Source of the DNA: Triticum aestivum
Taxonomy: Eukaryota; Streptophyta; Magnoliopsida; Poales; Poaceae
Assembly: GCF_018294505.1 (NCBI RefSeq)
Contig: NC_057811.1
Coordinates: 23,832,025-23,896,024, forward strand
Direction: 5' to 3'
DNA: 64,000 nt
Shown here one piece after another: positions 33,501-43,588 of the stretch (position 1 is its first letter; every line of letters begins with the position of its first letter). The translations under genes were made by a program, and so were the position numbers. Below the pieces are notes generated by a model. That model did not search any database. It was not told where the DNA came from and was given only the letters and a program-made list of their open reading frames with translations.

Positions 33501-34224
33501 GCAAGTCGCGAGTTCTTACCTCGAAGGCGTCATTCTGGCAAACCAAGATAAGGACAACTTCCTCGTGCCTTACTTTCCCGAGTAAGTCCTCCCCTCAACC
33601 GCCCCGTAACATATGAATTCTTAGATTTCGATCGTTTTTCTTTTAACATTCCGTGTTTTCTGCAGTGACACACATTGCACGCTCATCCTCCTAAGCCCCA
33701 AATATTCCATGGCCACGTATTTCGACCCGGACCGTCAGTCGAACGTAGACTACACAAATGTCAAGAAGGTTCTTGATGATGTTCTCCCCGGCTACGTCAA
33801 ATCTGGAGGCACCTTCACCAGGCCTATTCGTAAGTACGGCAAGCACGTGTTCTCCCACAACACGACGTTCTGCTGCGTCAAGCAGCCGCCTGGCGGTCAG
33901 AAGGGTGCCTACTACGCCATCCATCACATGCGGGCGATCGTACGGGACCATCATCAACTACTGCTACCGAGTAGACTCAAAGATTGGGCCGCGAGCGTGT
34001 CGGCAATCCAGGACGCAGACATCAGACAAGAATTCTTTCGCATCCAGTCGGAGTTTGCGGAAATCATCCATCAAGATGTCCTTCGTACCTCGGGGCAGTT
34101 CTACCTCAGAAATCAACCGTCCAACAGTGACATCGACACAATCCTACAAATGCAGGCTGACAACGCCCGTGGTTTCATGACTCCCACGATAGACGGCGGC
34201 TTCATCCACGCTCCGGTCCCTTGA
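30596..34224 (+). pseudogene. Second CACTA-2 protein with Ulp1-like C-terminal domain
   Basis: Four exons read well: 30596-31552, 31644-32228, 32313-33581 and 33666-34224, all with GT/AG borders and matching phases. A one-base frame break lies in a G-run near 32585-32600. The N-terminus (MANNDEAGGSS) leads to acidic repeats of TTDGAAEDA, then a plant-transposon DNA-binding-like region (LHERYKFPAEF... LGPGGYRVAEPIWDKEE), coiled coil and Pro-rich linker. The C-terminus resembles C48/Ulp1 peptidases: DTHCTLILLSPKYSMATYFD supplies His and Asp. Where the catalytic Cys should be (x-CGYYV) it reads QKGAYYAIHHM, so the cysteine is absent. CACTA elements commonly have such a second ORF; its role is not established. 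The G-run break could also be a sequencing error. Confidence 0.75.
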
Positions 34225-34462
34225 GTCGAGTCGAAAGCAGTGATGCTGTGTCTAGTTCTGAAACATCGATTGGCTCATGTTGTAATTAAACTTTAATGAA
34301 CTTGTAGTATGTCTCTTTGGTTTCGAGAGTCCTTCAACTTAGATGTAATCGATGCTATTAATGTCTTGCTTTTCTCTTCCGATCGTTCTGTTGCATACTT
34401 ATATATTGCTGATGTATTGTCTGTGAATTGGTACTAACGTTTCGTTTGGCTACTGCATAGCG

Positions 34463-34717
34463 ATGCCGTGGTATGTCGTGTACAAGGGTAAGGTTCCCGG
34501 AGTCTACGACGACTGGGAGGAGTGTCGGAGACAGGTTCACCGATTCAGCGGTAACAGTTACAAAGGGTACGCCACTAGGGTCGAGGCCGAATCTAGATAC
34601 GCCCGCTATCTAGCGGGAGAGGGGAGGGAGCGTTGGAGGAACCGGATGAAGACGAGTTTCATCGTGACGATGCTCATCGTGATGACCGCAGCTCTCTTCT
34701 ATGTGATGGTAGTTTAG
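34463..34717 (+). CDS. RNase H1 N-terminal (Cauli_VI) domain protein with C-terminal membrane helix
   Basis: 84 residues from ATG at 34463, just after a CATAG acceptor-like site. Residues 1-50 (MPWYVVYKGKVPGVYDDWEE, then CRRQV and YKGYATRVEAESRY) match the Cauli_VI/RNase H1 N-terminal fold, which binds RNA-DNA hybrids or dsRNA. Conserved aromatic W/Y-V-V, G-V-Y, W-E-E-C and Y-K-G-Y positions are present. Residues 63-84 (SFIVTMLIVMTAALFYVMVV) form a hydrophobic segment after a basic stretch, as in tail-anchored proteins. No RNase H catalytic domain follows. It is the last gene of CACTA-2, 240 bases after the second gene, same strand. Frame and start are intact, unlike the other two genes. Confidence 0.7.
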   Translation: MPWYVVYKGKVPGVYDDWEECRRQVHRFSGNSYKGYATRVEAESRYARYLAGEGRERWRNRMKTSFIVTMLIVMTAALFYVMVV

Positions 34718-34997
34718 ATGATCGATATCGACTTGTAATGTGAAGACAAACTCGCGGTCTCGAGACTTGTAATATAATGATTCATACTTATACATTTTGT
34801 TCGGTCTTTTCAATTCGGAGACTAATATGATGAATTGTATTCGGAGACTAAAATGATGAATTGTATTCAGAGACTAATCTTTTATTATATTCGATGAATC
34901 TGTTGTTGATGTGTGCTGTCTATATTTTGTCCAATTATGCATTTTGTAACCTGTGCAAAAAACAGAAAATTAAAAAATAAAAATAAAACTAATATTC
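34718..34997. other. 3' flank of the small CACTA-2 gene
   Basis: AT-rich. GAGACTAATATGATGAATTG occurs twice in near-identical form (about 34820 and 34846). No coding signal. Confidence 0.4.
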
Positions 34998-35340
34998 ATA
35001 CTAATGGCGCATCACATCATAGTGTGCCATTAGTATGCCAAAGGATACTAATGGCGCATCACTAAACAGTGCGCCATTAGTATGCCGAAGTTACTAATGG
35101 CGCATCCATCTGTAGTGCGCCATTAGTATGCCAAAGCACCTGGGTATACATGGCCCCTGGGAGGCATACTAATGGCGCACTGTTGTATATACTAATGGCG
35201 CATCCTGGATGCGCCATTAGTATACCAGATACTAATGGCGCACCAGTGGTGCGCCATTAGTAAAATATACTAATGGCGTGCTACTAATGGCGCACCACTG
35301 ATGCGCCATTAATGGCCAGATTAGGTGCGCCATTAGTAGC
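34998..35340. repeat. Right subterminal array of CACTA-2
   Basis: About twelve half-sites of ACTAATGGCGC(A) and their inverse, closing with GCCATTAGTAGCCCTTTTTC before the terminus. Units are shorter and less regular than on the left. Confidence 0.85.
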
Positions 35341-35356
35341 CCTTTTTCTAGTAGTG

Positions 35357-36353
35357 TAGACTAAATTTCAAAATTGGGTCAGTCTATTTTTCAGAGCTCG
35401 CCGGAGTTCGCCGGTGCGATCGAAGGGCTCGGGTGGTTGTGGGGCCTCGCCGAACGCAGAAAACTCGACGCGGGTGGGGGTTGGGGCGGGGTGGGGTTGG
35501 CGCAGGAACACAGGCGGTGGGGGCCGATTCTCCGGCCGGCGGCCTGTGCGGTGTTCTGTATGGGAAGAATCAGAGACGAGGAAGAAGAAGGGTTAGGAGA
35601 CGTAGGATCTTCATCCAACCGCCTGAAATGGTCGAGAGACAGCTGGGAGTTGCATTCTTAATGCGCTCTGGTGCATCATGTGTGGGCACTGCGCAACCAA
35701 CATTTTATTATCCAAAATCTGCTTGCTCTTCTTTACCATGTTCCTCTTCCGTTCTTCTTTAATATGTACTCTCTCCGTTCCTAAATACAAGTCTTTGCAT
35801 AGATTCCACCATGGACTACATATGGAGCAAAATGAGTGAATCTACACTCTAAAATGTATCTGGATACATCTGTATGTGATCCATAGTGGAAATCTCTACC
35901 AAGACTTATATTTTGGAATGGAGGGAGTTTGATAGTAGTACAGTATGTTCCTTGTACTGAAGATGAGCCGGGAAATTTGCAGTGTAGAGGTATATACGGT
36001 CGGTTGTGATGGACACTTTGAGCCTCTTTGATTCGTCGGATCTTGTAAACATAGGAATAGGATTTGTAGTGGCCTGCCCACTGGAATCCTATAAGAATAG
36101 CAAAGACATGCGGGGAGCTGTGTCGCCTTTGAGAGTTACACTGATATTAATAGTACCGCACCTTCACTTGAAGAGAGCTGGTATCCGAAGCCTTTCTAGC
36201 TGTACCGGTAATACTAGCACATATATTCCAGCAAGTTCCACTTTGCTGATTTTACTCTGATGCTTAAGGTTTTCCCGTTATATCTACACCATGATCTGTG
36301 TAGCTGCTTTGTGTCACACTAGCAGCAGTCCACTCTTGAAGCTGAACACTGCA
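35357..36353. other. CACTA-1 interior between CACTA-2 and the decayed gene
   Basis: 35395-35670 is GC-rich, follows a possible acceptor (ATTTTTCAG) and may be a second exon or UTR of the split gene. No protein recognised. Confidence 0.3.
35769..35927. mobile_element. Stowaway MITE
   Basis: Starts CTCTCTCCGTTCCTAAATAC and ends with ATATTTTGGAATGGAGGGAG, inverted ends of the Stowaway family, 159 bases. TA precedes it; the right side has TT, a degraded duplication. Confidence 0.75.
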
Positions 36354-38941
36354 ATGACTTACAAAATTGGCACCAAGGCATTGAGTGCCATTCTGTATGC
36401 AATGAAACTCAAACGCTCCCCACCTGTTGATTCCTGTTCAGAATATGATCCTAATGACTATTCTAACCTTGAGGAGTCAAAGGCAGATGGCCTGTCCTGT
36501 TCACCCATCAAGGTGCCTGTTCTAATTTGGCAATGTTTTATTGATTGCGGGTATCTTGCATATGTTGTCTTGCATTTCTTCTACTTTGTTGCACTGCCAT
36601 CTGCTTAGTTTACTCATCATATATGTCGAGATGCCATGCCCATCCATTATCAATACATATTCCATCTGTCATCATACCATGTTTTTCCACTCAAATGTTG
36701 TTCTTGTGCATCAGACATCAAAAAGGAAGAGGGTGATTGCCGAACTTGAAGGAGCACCAGCAAAGTCCTTGAAAAACGTGGTGGTGCCGGAGAAATCAGA
36801 CAGCACCCCACTTATATTGGCTGTACAACCAGTGACACAAAACGTAGGACCGACTCCAGCAGACTGTACCCATACTTCACTGGCCACACCACTAGACCCA
36901 CCACACAGGACCTGCACTCCAGCAAAAGCTATACCGATTTCATTTGCCATAGCACCAGCTGTACCACAGAAAAACCCACTCCAGCAAAAAGTACAGCAAG
37001 TCCACCGGCCGAAGACCTATCCCAACTGCAGAGACGGCCAATTCCTGCAGATTGGAACCCCATTCCATTTATTCCCAGTTTAAAAGACAATGCTTTCAAT
37101 TTTGTTAGGGACTACGTGCATATATTCCCATCATGGGAAGATTATTGTGAAGACAAACACCATTTTCACATCTTCCTGTCCAACTTACGTGTAAGTGCTA
37201 TTATTCATGGTTATTATTTTCCTGTTTTCTGCTGATTGAACACAATGATTTACATTACATTGTTGTAACTAGGCGAGGTTCAATCTGGATATTCATGACG
37301 AGCAAAGCTTGGTTGTGCTTTTCAAGGAAGCATTGCAGCAGTATTGGTGTTACCTGAGGAAATCACACTTTCATGGCAAGTACATAAACGAATTTCCGGT
37401 GAAGTCTCCTGTGCTAAATTTAGAAGACATTGAATGAAAAACCTTGTTATGCACTGGTCTCATTCCCAGGATGAGGTACTGTCTATGAAATCACATGACA
37501 ATTTGAATTTCTACTTTTCCGCATGTGCCTTACGGATCTTTTTTGCAGGAAATCTGCTCGAAGAAGAATTCCGGTTTGACAAGAACGACAGGATATCACA
37601 AATATGCTGCCCGCTGCTTTGCTCTTGTTAGTACCTGTTGTCATGTACCAGTGTACTTGCATATATACCTGGTTCATTATGTTACAACAGTATGCATGAT
37701 AGCTTGCTTATCAATTGTTCGCTCCAAATTATCTGATCTGTATGAATGGTTACATTAGTGTAGAATATATCCAATGCCAATGTTTTTTTAGCTCTGCATT
37801 GTTCTTGTAAGTAGATGTTGTCCTTTATCAGTGTACTTATAATGAAAGGTAGTTGTTCATGTACCATCACTCTGCAGCTTATTTTCCTTTGCCCTCCTTT
37901 TTCTACACATCAGATCTATATTTACTCTTATCATAAGGTTGGTACTGAAGAAGTTTAGCTGTGCATTGCTCTTGGTTGTACCTTTTGCCTGTATCACTGC
38001 ACTTACATTTATAGCTACTTGGTTATGTAGGATCACTCTTCATCTTATCTTAAATATTCTTCATTTTTTCGTATATTATCACATCTATATTTACTCTTAA
38101 CAAAATGTAGAATAAAGGCAATGCTTTTGAAGAAGATTATGTGGTAAACTTCTTGAATTCCCCCCCCCCCCATCAGCATGGACAAGGCCTTTATAGAGCC
38201 TGTCTTCACCAATAATGTAAGTTTGTCCATCTCAAGCCTTCAAACTTTGTTGTATATATTTGGTTACGCATGACTGCAATAGCTGTTTATTGTTGGTGTT
38301 TGCATCAAATTGCTTGTTTAAAGTTTATTATGTAGTTCATAAACAAAAGTTTGTCCTTTCTCAATTTAAGTTTTCAGTTGTACAACCAAGTTCCTTCTTC
38401 ATACCATGTAAATTAAACTATACAGAGCAAGTGATCTTCTTTTGCACTACATGTATGCTTCTGTTTTTCATCCGTAATCCAGTGGTGTGGTGAACCTACC
38501 CACTACAGCACAATGTCATATTCTGCAATGTCTTAACTATGAACAATGTCATATCATTCTACTATTATTTAAACCGTCTCTTTATTTGCCAATCTGAAAT
38601 GATATAAATTGACAGCACACTAACCATTGATACTTATGAGTTCTTGATCTGTAATCCAGTGGTGTCGTGAAGCTGCCAACTCCTTCACAATGTCATTTCC
38701 TGCCATGTCTTGACCTGAACAATACCATATTATGTTAATGCAATTTTAAACTTTATCACTTTATTCGTCAGTAAGAAATGTGATGAATTGTCAGCACTGA
38801 TACTTTTATGTGCAAAACCTGTCATCTGTCTGCTTGTTTATCTTTCAGAGTGAGGAAGATATAAGTGTTGAACAAGCGCAGTCTCATCATCTTGCTCAGC
38901 TGCTTGCGCTGCAGCTCCCCAGCAGGGCTAACCTTTCTTGA
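36354..38941 (+). pseudogene. Decayed multi-exon gene with plant-transposon-like domain
   Basis: Exons with GT/AG borders: 36354-36512 (MTYKIGTKALSAILYAMKLK), 36715-37190, 37273 to about 37470, 37549-37626, 38111-38216 and 38849-38941 (ending QLLALQLPSRANLS). The core, FNFVRDYVHIFPSWEDYCED then RFNLDIHDEQ and LQQYWCYLRKSHFHGKYINE, resembles the Transposase_24-like region of plant transposon and domesticated proteins. A frame break lies near 36950-36975, where a TPAK motif continues in another frame. An in-frame TGA at 37435-37437 follows LEDIE, where TGG (Trp) fits. Function unknown. It lies wholly within CACTA-1, and its first exon may be at 21733-22180. Confidence 0.5.
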
Positions 38942-40542
38942 ACTCTATTGAAGTGCTGTCGGTTTTGTATATTATTTTGTCGGCGTGTTTATTTGCACTG
39001 GTGGCGATCTTTGATGCCCAGTGTATGTAATCTGTTGTCTGCTTGTGCTTTATTATCATAGTGGCGAACTTTGATGCCCAGTGGATGTAATATGCCGTAG
39101 TTTATTTATTGTATAGTCTAGGTTTTTTCTTATTCACGATGTTGCAGTTATTTTACTGTATATATATCCTGTCTTCGCAGTAAACCGGCCAAACCGTAAA
39201 ATTACGGTACATAATCGGGCCGTCATGCAATCACGATGTAGGTTGGGCCTGAAACGTGCCGAACAGCTCACGGGCCGGCAGCAGCCCGAAATGAACCCCG
39301 GCCCATGATTGTGCGAATCAAATCACGGGCTTTTAACAGGCCAAAATTGTCTCGGTCCTTGTTTGGCCCAATCAGATATCGGCTGCGAGCAGGCCGGATA
39401 CAAACCAGGCCGTAGTTAGGCCCAGCTATATGACGGGCTTTTAACAGGCCGAAATTAATATAGGGCCGAAATGTTAAACGGGCCCTTAACATGCCAAAAC
39501 TAATATCAGGCCGAATTACTAAGTGGGCCTTTAGCAAGTGGGCCCAAAAGCCTAGTGTCCAGTTGACGGGCTGAATTTGATATGGGCCATAATTGAGCCC
39601 AAAGCCTCTTAAAGGGTCGGACCTGATCTGGGCCGTAATTTGGCCCAGAACGTGGTAGGCTTTTAACAGGCCGGATCTCATATGGGCCACTATTAGGCCC
39701 GGAGCGTGGCAGGACATTAATGGACCGGATCAAATATGGGCCGGCATTTGGCCCGAAACATGGCAGCCAGTTAATGGGCCGGCCTACTAGGGTCCTCAAA
39801 ATCTTGTGGGCCTATAGCTGGGCCGGCCCATTAATGTCGGCGAAATCTCGTGGGCCTTTAGCTGGGCCGGCCCATTATGATCCACAAGAATCTTGTGGGC
39901 CTTTACTTGGGCCGGCCCATTATGGCAGACAAAAATCTTGTGGGCCTTTACCTGGGCCGGCCCATTATGGCCCGCAAAATCTTGTGGCCTTTAGCTGGGC
40001 CAGCCCATTATGGTCCTCAAAATCTCGTGGGCATTTAGCTGGGCTGGCCCATTATGGTCCGCAAAATCTTGTGGGCCTTCAGTTGGGCTGGCCCATTTAA
40101 ACTTGATGGGCTGGTCCACGTGTCAACATATCATAGGCGCGTCTCGCCCATTGGATGAGTGACACCTGTGCCAACGCGGACCTGACACGTGTCTCCTCCA
40201 GCCAATGATGATTTTACACGTGGAAAATCCACATTGGTCGGGGCTGTTAATGGGTTATCGGATCCAAAACCCGGCCCGATAGCTTAACGGCGTTCCGTTA
40301 CGGTGGATGCCACGTGTCGGTCACCCTTGACGAAAGCACTTCTGTGACGCGCGATTTATCGTCATGGAAGTGGACACTTCCGTGATGGTAATTTTGGTAA
40401 TGTCATGGAACACTTCTACGACAGCACAGGTATGACTATCTTGATTCTGTCATAAATTTTTCATGGATGTACATGCATGACAAAAAACGCGACCTACTGT
40501 GACAAACACGTATCATCACGGAAGTGTATTTTTTTTGCAGTG
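38942..40542. repeat. Right subterminal region of CACTA-1
   Basis: From about 39180 the DNA is built of motifs with GGGCC and GGCCC. 39300-39770 holds diverged units such as AACAGGCCGAAATTAATAT. 39780-40110 has about six tandem units of 58-60 bases with GGGCCGGCCCATTATGG and AAAATCTTGTGGGCCTTTA. 40320-40542 mirrors the left-end TATGACA motifs, ending GCAGTG. No gene is seen. Confidence 0.7.
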
Positions 40543-40857
40543 CTCGTAGAGGTCGTTGACCGGGCGGTAGCGCAGGAGCTCGCGTTCCATGAGCAGCGCG
40601 GCCTGCGCGTCTGTGGGAGCGCGACGAGCGTGAGACGACGAGCCGGCTGGGGTTAGCGACGGAGTGGCGGTGCGGCCGTCCCGCCGCACCGAGGGGTGCA
40701 GCGAGGATGCTTGCTGGTCGTTTCCTGCTAGGCCGGTGACGGCGTTGGCGGCGGGTGAAGGGGAACGACGGGGAGGCCCGCCGACAGGAGCTGTCTGAGT
40801 GACACGGGCGGCGAGGGCGGCTCGGTGCTCAGCACGGGCACGGCGAGCGTCCGCCAT
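40543..40857 (-). pseudogene. gag of the Gypsy element, N-terminal part
   Basis: The minus-strand ATG at 40855-40857 begins MADARRARAEHRAALAAR. The frame reaches the CACTA-1 insertion point within a segment containing RELLRYRPVNDLYE. Across the insertion, dropping one CTC copy, the frame continues in register into the part ending at 8136. Lies about 70 bases inside the 5' LTR. Confidence 0.75.
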
Positions 40858-40904
40858 GGATGCAGCGAAGCGACGGGACGCGGATCGGTGGGAGGAAGGC
40901 TTCG

Positions 40905-40929
40905 GCGCACCACTACCTGGCGCGCCAAA
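40905..40929 (-). promoter_or_regulatory. Primer-binding region of the Gypsy element
   Basis: Just inside the 5' LTR the minus strand reads TTTGGCGCGCCAGGTAGTGG. TGG at the start fits pairing with a tRNA 3' CCA end. The tRNA species was not determined. Confidence 0.4.
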
Positions 40930-41827
40930 TGTCGGATTTCGGGTTCCGGCAAAACCCTTGAGATTCGAACACTGGGGTGCGCACGAAGATCTCTCTCTCC
41001 CAGATCACTCTCGCCAAATCGCAAGGCCTAGCTCGACGAACCCGAAGAACGAGAGACACAAGAGTTTATACTGGTCCAGGCCACCGATGTGGTGTAATAC
41101 CCTACTCCAGTGTGGTGTGGTGGATTGTCTCTTGGCCTGAGGATGAACAGTTACAGGGCAAGAACAGCCTCCTGAGGAGAGGTGCTCTTGTGCTTGGTGA
41201 ACTTGTGTGGACGAGGATGATCTGAATGATCCGTTCTCCTCTATGGTAGTGGATAGTCCTATTTATAAAGCCCTGGTCCTCTCCCCAAATATTGAGCGAG
41301 AAGGGATGCAACAACGACCAAATTCAAAGGGAGACAACTAGTACAAGTTATCCTGACTAAAGGTGGTCTTCGCCTGCCAAAGGCTCTAGTGGTGACGCCG
41401 TCTTGCGCTCCACGGTGACCTCCATCCTGTCATCCCGCTGGTCTTGGTCTTGTTGCACTGATATGGAAACCATTGCCTGATGCCTTGGGACTCTCGCCTG
41501 CGATTGCCTCTTTAGCACCAAAGAGGAAACGAGGACACTGTGCGCGCTGCCGTCCGCCTGGCGCCCGCCTGGCCCCAGTCGTCAAGGCTTGTGTCATATA
41601 TAGGAACCTCGCGAGGTATCCCTTGCCTTGATCTCTCCGCCCCTCACGAGCCAGCCTAGTGAGGCCGTCCCGAGGAGGTCTTGTGTCGTCCGCCTCGCGA
41701 GGCTTGGCCCCTCGCGAGGGTCTTGAGTGTTTGCTGGTGAAAATGAGCCGTACAGGGCCGTTGGTGGAGCCATGTCGTGGGCCGCAGGCAGACAAGTCTG
41801 GGGACCCCCGTTCCCAGGACGCCGACA
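40930..41827 (-). repeat. 5' LTR of the Gypsy element
   Basis: 898 bases, partner of 2323-3210. On the minus strand TTTATAAATAGG near 41259-41270 is the TATA box. Ends ...GACA followed by GTAAT. Confidence 0.85.
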
Positions 41828-41832
41828 GTAAT

Positions 41833-43148
41833 ATCTGCCAATCTCGTCATAATATGACTATTAAGCACAGTAAAACCAAATCCTTTCAACGCTCTCTCAC
41901 GACGCCACCATTTTTGGTCGTTGGATCACGCGTCTCAGATGTGGTTGGTCGTCAAAGATATTTTTTCTGGTGTGGGCTGATACTGAGACGGATGTCCTGG
42001 GGAAGCTATTCCAGCGGCCGAATCGGAGGCATACGTCGGATGCCAAACACACGTTCTTGATTCTCTCATTTGCGTCCTCGCAGCCCCAACTACTGCCCTA
42101 CACTTGCACCAAACCATCTCCCCAACCCCGATCCATCCTAGCCTTGGCTAGGACAACCGTGCGAAGCCGCTGGCCGTCGCCGCAGCGAGACACAGGAGGA
42201 TGCCCGTGGGATCGCCACCCCACATAAAAAACAAGATCGACATGTCGTTGCCGAATCGAAGCTGCTGCCTGACTGCTCACCGTTGGTACGGTTTTAGGGA
42301 GTTGTCGAGTCGTATTGAATAGGAGGCCGCAAAATCTGCGGGCGGTCAGTGACCACGGGAAGAAGCAGCCCTCCACACGGGACAGTACAACGAAGAGGAG
42401 GCGAACGTGCGCGTGGCGAAAATCTGGCCAGCATTGTTAGGACAGCAAGAGTGGCCCATTTCTAGTATTCTCGGCCCAATTTGCTACAAGACGCCCAGCT
42501 CGACCTGAGGATTAGCAGCCCTGTAACAGTGGGCCAGCCTAGTTAATGTCAATTGAGGATGAGGAATCGGTACGAGAGACGTTTCGGCCGATCGAAGATG
42601 ATCTGGAGCGTTGAAGAGGTAGATCGGATGGTCAAAAGTGCCTAATCTCCATGAAAGGGTGTTGGTGGTTGAGTTATACTGTCTCTAAATACCTATATGA
42701 GACCTAGCATCCAAATGACATACTTGGAGAAACACGGATAAGTGTGTAAAACTTGACACAGGTTTTGTTCCAGTCCGAATTAATTCATGCAATTCACTGG
42801 ATCTACACAGATTTAGGGAATATTTGGTCTAAACCTGTGTCAATTAATTCGGAATGCTAGGAAATATTTTATGGTTAATTGTTTTTAATGTCCCCAATGC
42901 CAAAATACGAAGTCAATATTGGCATTTATTAATTATTAAATTAGAAAACATATCTACCACCATTACTCCTCTCGATTGTGTGTGCGTACATGGATTACAA
43001 TCGCAGAATTGTTTAGATACAGATGTATCTACACACTAAAAAGCGTCTAGATACATGTGTATGTAGATAAATGCGTGTCAATTAAGAACGTAGAGAATTT
43101 CAGTTAATGGCTAATGAAATTTATCGATAGAAAACTCATCATAATCAC
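41833..43148. other. Flank between the Gypsy nest and defensin-like gene 2
   Basis: No gene recognised. 42256-42390 is a diverged copy of 52728-52862 (sharing GAGTCGTATT and GAGGCCGCAA). Around 43015-43070 a TAGATACA...TGTATGTAG piece looks like the core of a Stowaway MITE. Confidence 0.4.
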
Positions 43149-43156
43149 TATAAATA
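43149..43156 (+). promoter_or_regulatory. TATA box of defensin-like gene 2
   Basis: TATAAATA, 61 bases before the ATG, at the start of the block of homology with the copy 1 leader. Confidence 0.65.
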
Positions 43157-43216
43157 GACAACGCTGCAAACCTTTTGGCTTACCACACCTCAAGTTATTC
43201 AATTCAAGCTTTCACA

Positions 43217-43321
43217 ATGGCCTGCAAGATAGCACTAGTAGTCGTGTCTCTATCGGTGTTAGCATTCTTCCTATGCCTTGGTAAGTAAATGGTCCATGGT
43301 TTCACGGTTTTATGAAAAGTT

Positions 43322-43379
<58 letters not shown>

Positions 43380-43588
43380 ATGGGCCCGTTTTGAAATTTA
43401 CATTAGGTACTGCCGAAGCTGACCCGCAGTGCATGTTCAAGATCAACCCTTACTATCATGGTGGGTGCAAGATAGATTCTGATTCTGATAACGAGAAATG
43501 TCGAATTGCTTGTACCAGATTTGAGGGACCAACGTACAGATATGGTGTATGCTCTAATGAACTATGCTTCTGCTCTAACTGTCAATGA
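43217..43588 (+). CDS. Defensin-like secreted cysteine-rich peptide (copy 2)
   Basis: Exons 43217-43280 and 43407-43588 encode 81 residues. The intron is GTAAGT...TTAG, phase 1, as in copy 1. The signal exon differs from copy 1 at one residue (MACKIA instead of MACKIV). The mature part has the same eight cysteines, spaced C-x11-C-x10-C-x3-C-x12-C-x4-C-x-C-x2-C, and one extra residue (Gln) at the end. Loop 2 is three residues longer and acidic (KIDSDSDNEK). Many other non-cysteine positions differ (CTRFEGPTYRYGVC against CIRFEPPKYRGGMC). A good TATA box and a conserved poly(A) signal suggest an expressed gene. Likely secreted; target unknown. Confidence 0.8.
43325..43379 (+). repeat. CT microsatellite in the intron of defensin-like gene 2
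   Basis: About 27 CT units. Copy 1 has a short TA run at the same place (1806-1820). Confidence 0.95.

Larger units (their letters stand above)
22332..35356 (+). mobile_element. CACTA transposon CACTA-2 (13.0 kb)
   Basis: Terminal inverted repeats CACTACTAGAAAAAGGGCTA at 22332 and its complement ending at 35356 are flanked by identical TAG sites (22329-22331 and 35357-35359). Subterminal arrays of ACTAATGGCGCACC and its inverse lie at both ends. Inside, all on the plus strand, are a TNP2-type transposase, a second multi-exon protein and a small third gene. The transposase is broken, so this copy needs a helper. It sits within CACTA-1. Confidence 0.92.
8137..40542. mobile_element. CACTA-type DNA transposon, CACTA-1 (32.4 kb with nested CACTA-2)
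   Basis: The left end reads CACTACAAAAAAAGACAC, and the right end in reverse complement reads CACTGCAAAAAAAATACAC. Both are followed by ATCCGT or TTCCGT and by TATGACA-type subterminal motifs. Direct 3-bp repeats CTC flank it (8134-8136 and 40543-40545), the duplication length expected of CACTA elements. Removing the element and one CTC copy makes the Gypsy gag frame continuous, independent proof of both ends. Without CACTA-2 it is about 19.4 kb. I see no transposase of its own, so it is a non-autonomous carrier of host-derived gene pieces. Confidence 0.8.
2323..41827 (-). mobile_element. Gypsy LTR retrotransposon (Tat-like) with nested insertions
   Basis: Two LTRs (2323-3210 and 40930-41827) open TGTC and close GACA. 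They are flanked by identical 5-bp sites GTAAT (2318-2322 and 41828-41832), so they belong to one insertion. The coding strand is minus. In that direction the order is 5' LTR, primer-binding region, gag, protease, RT relic, a long non-coding tract with an antisense gene, then a GC-rich polypurine region next to the 3' LTR. Removing the 32.4-kb CACTA element leaves about 7.1 kb. Most of RT, RNase H and integrase are missing, so the copy is non-autonomous. Antisense extra ORFs between pol and the 3' LTR are known in the plant Tat lineage; lineage assignment here is inference. Confidence 0.85.
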
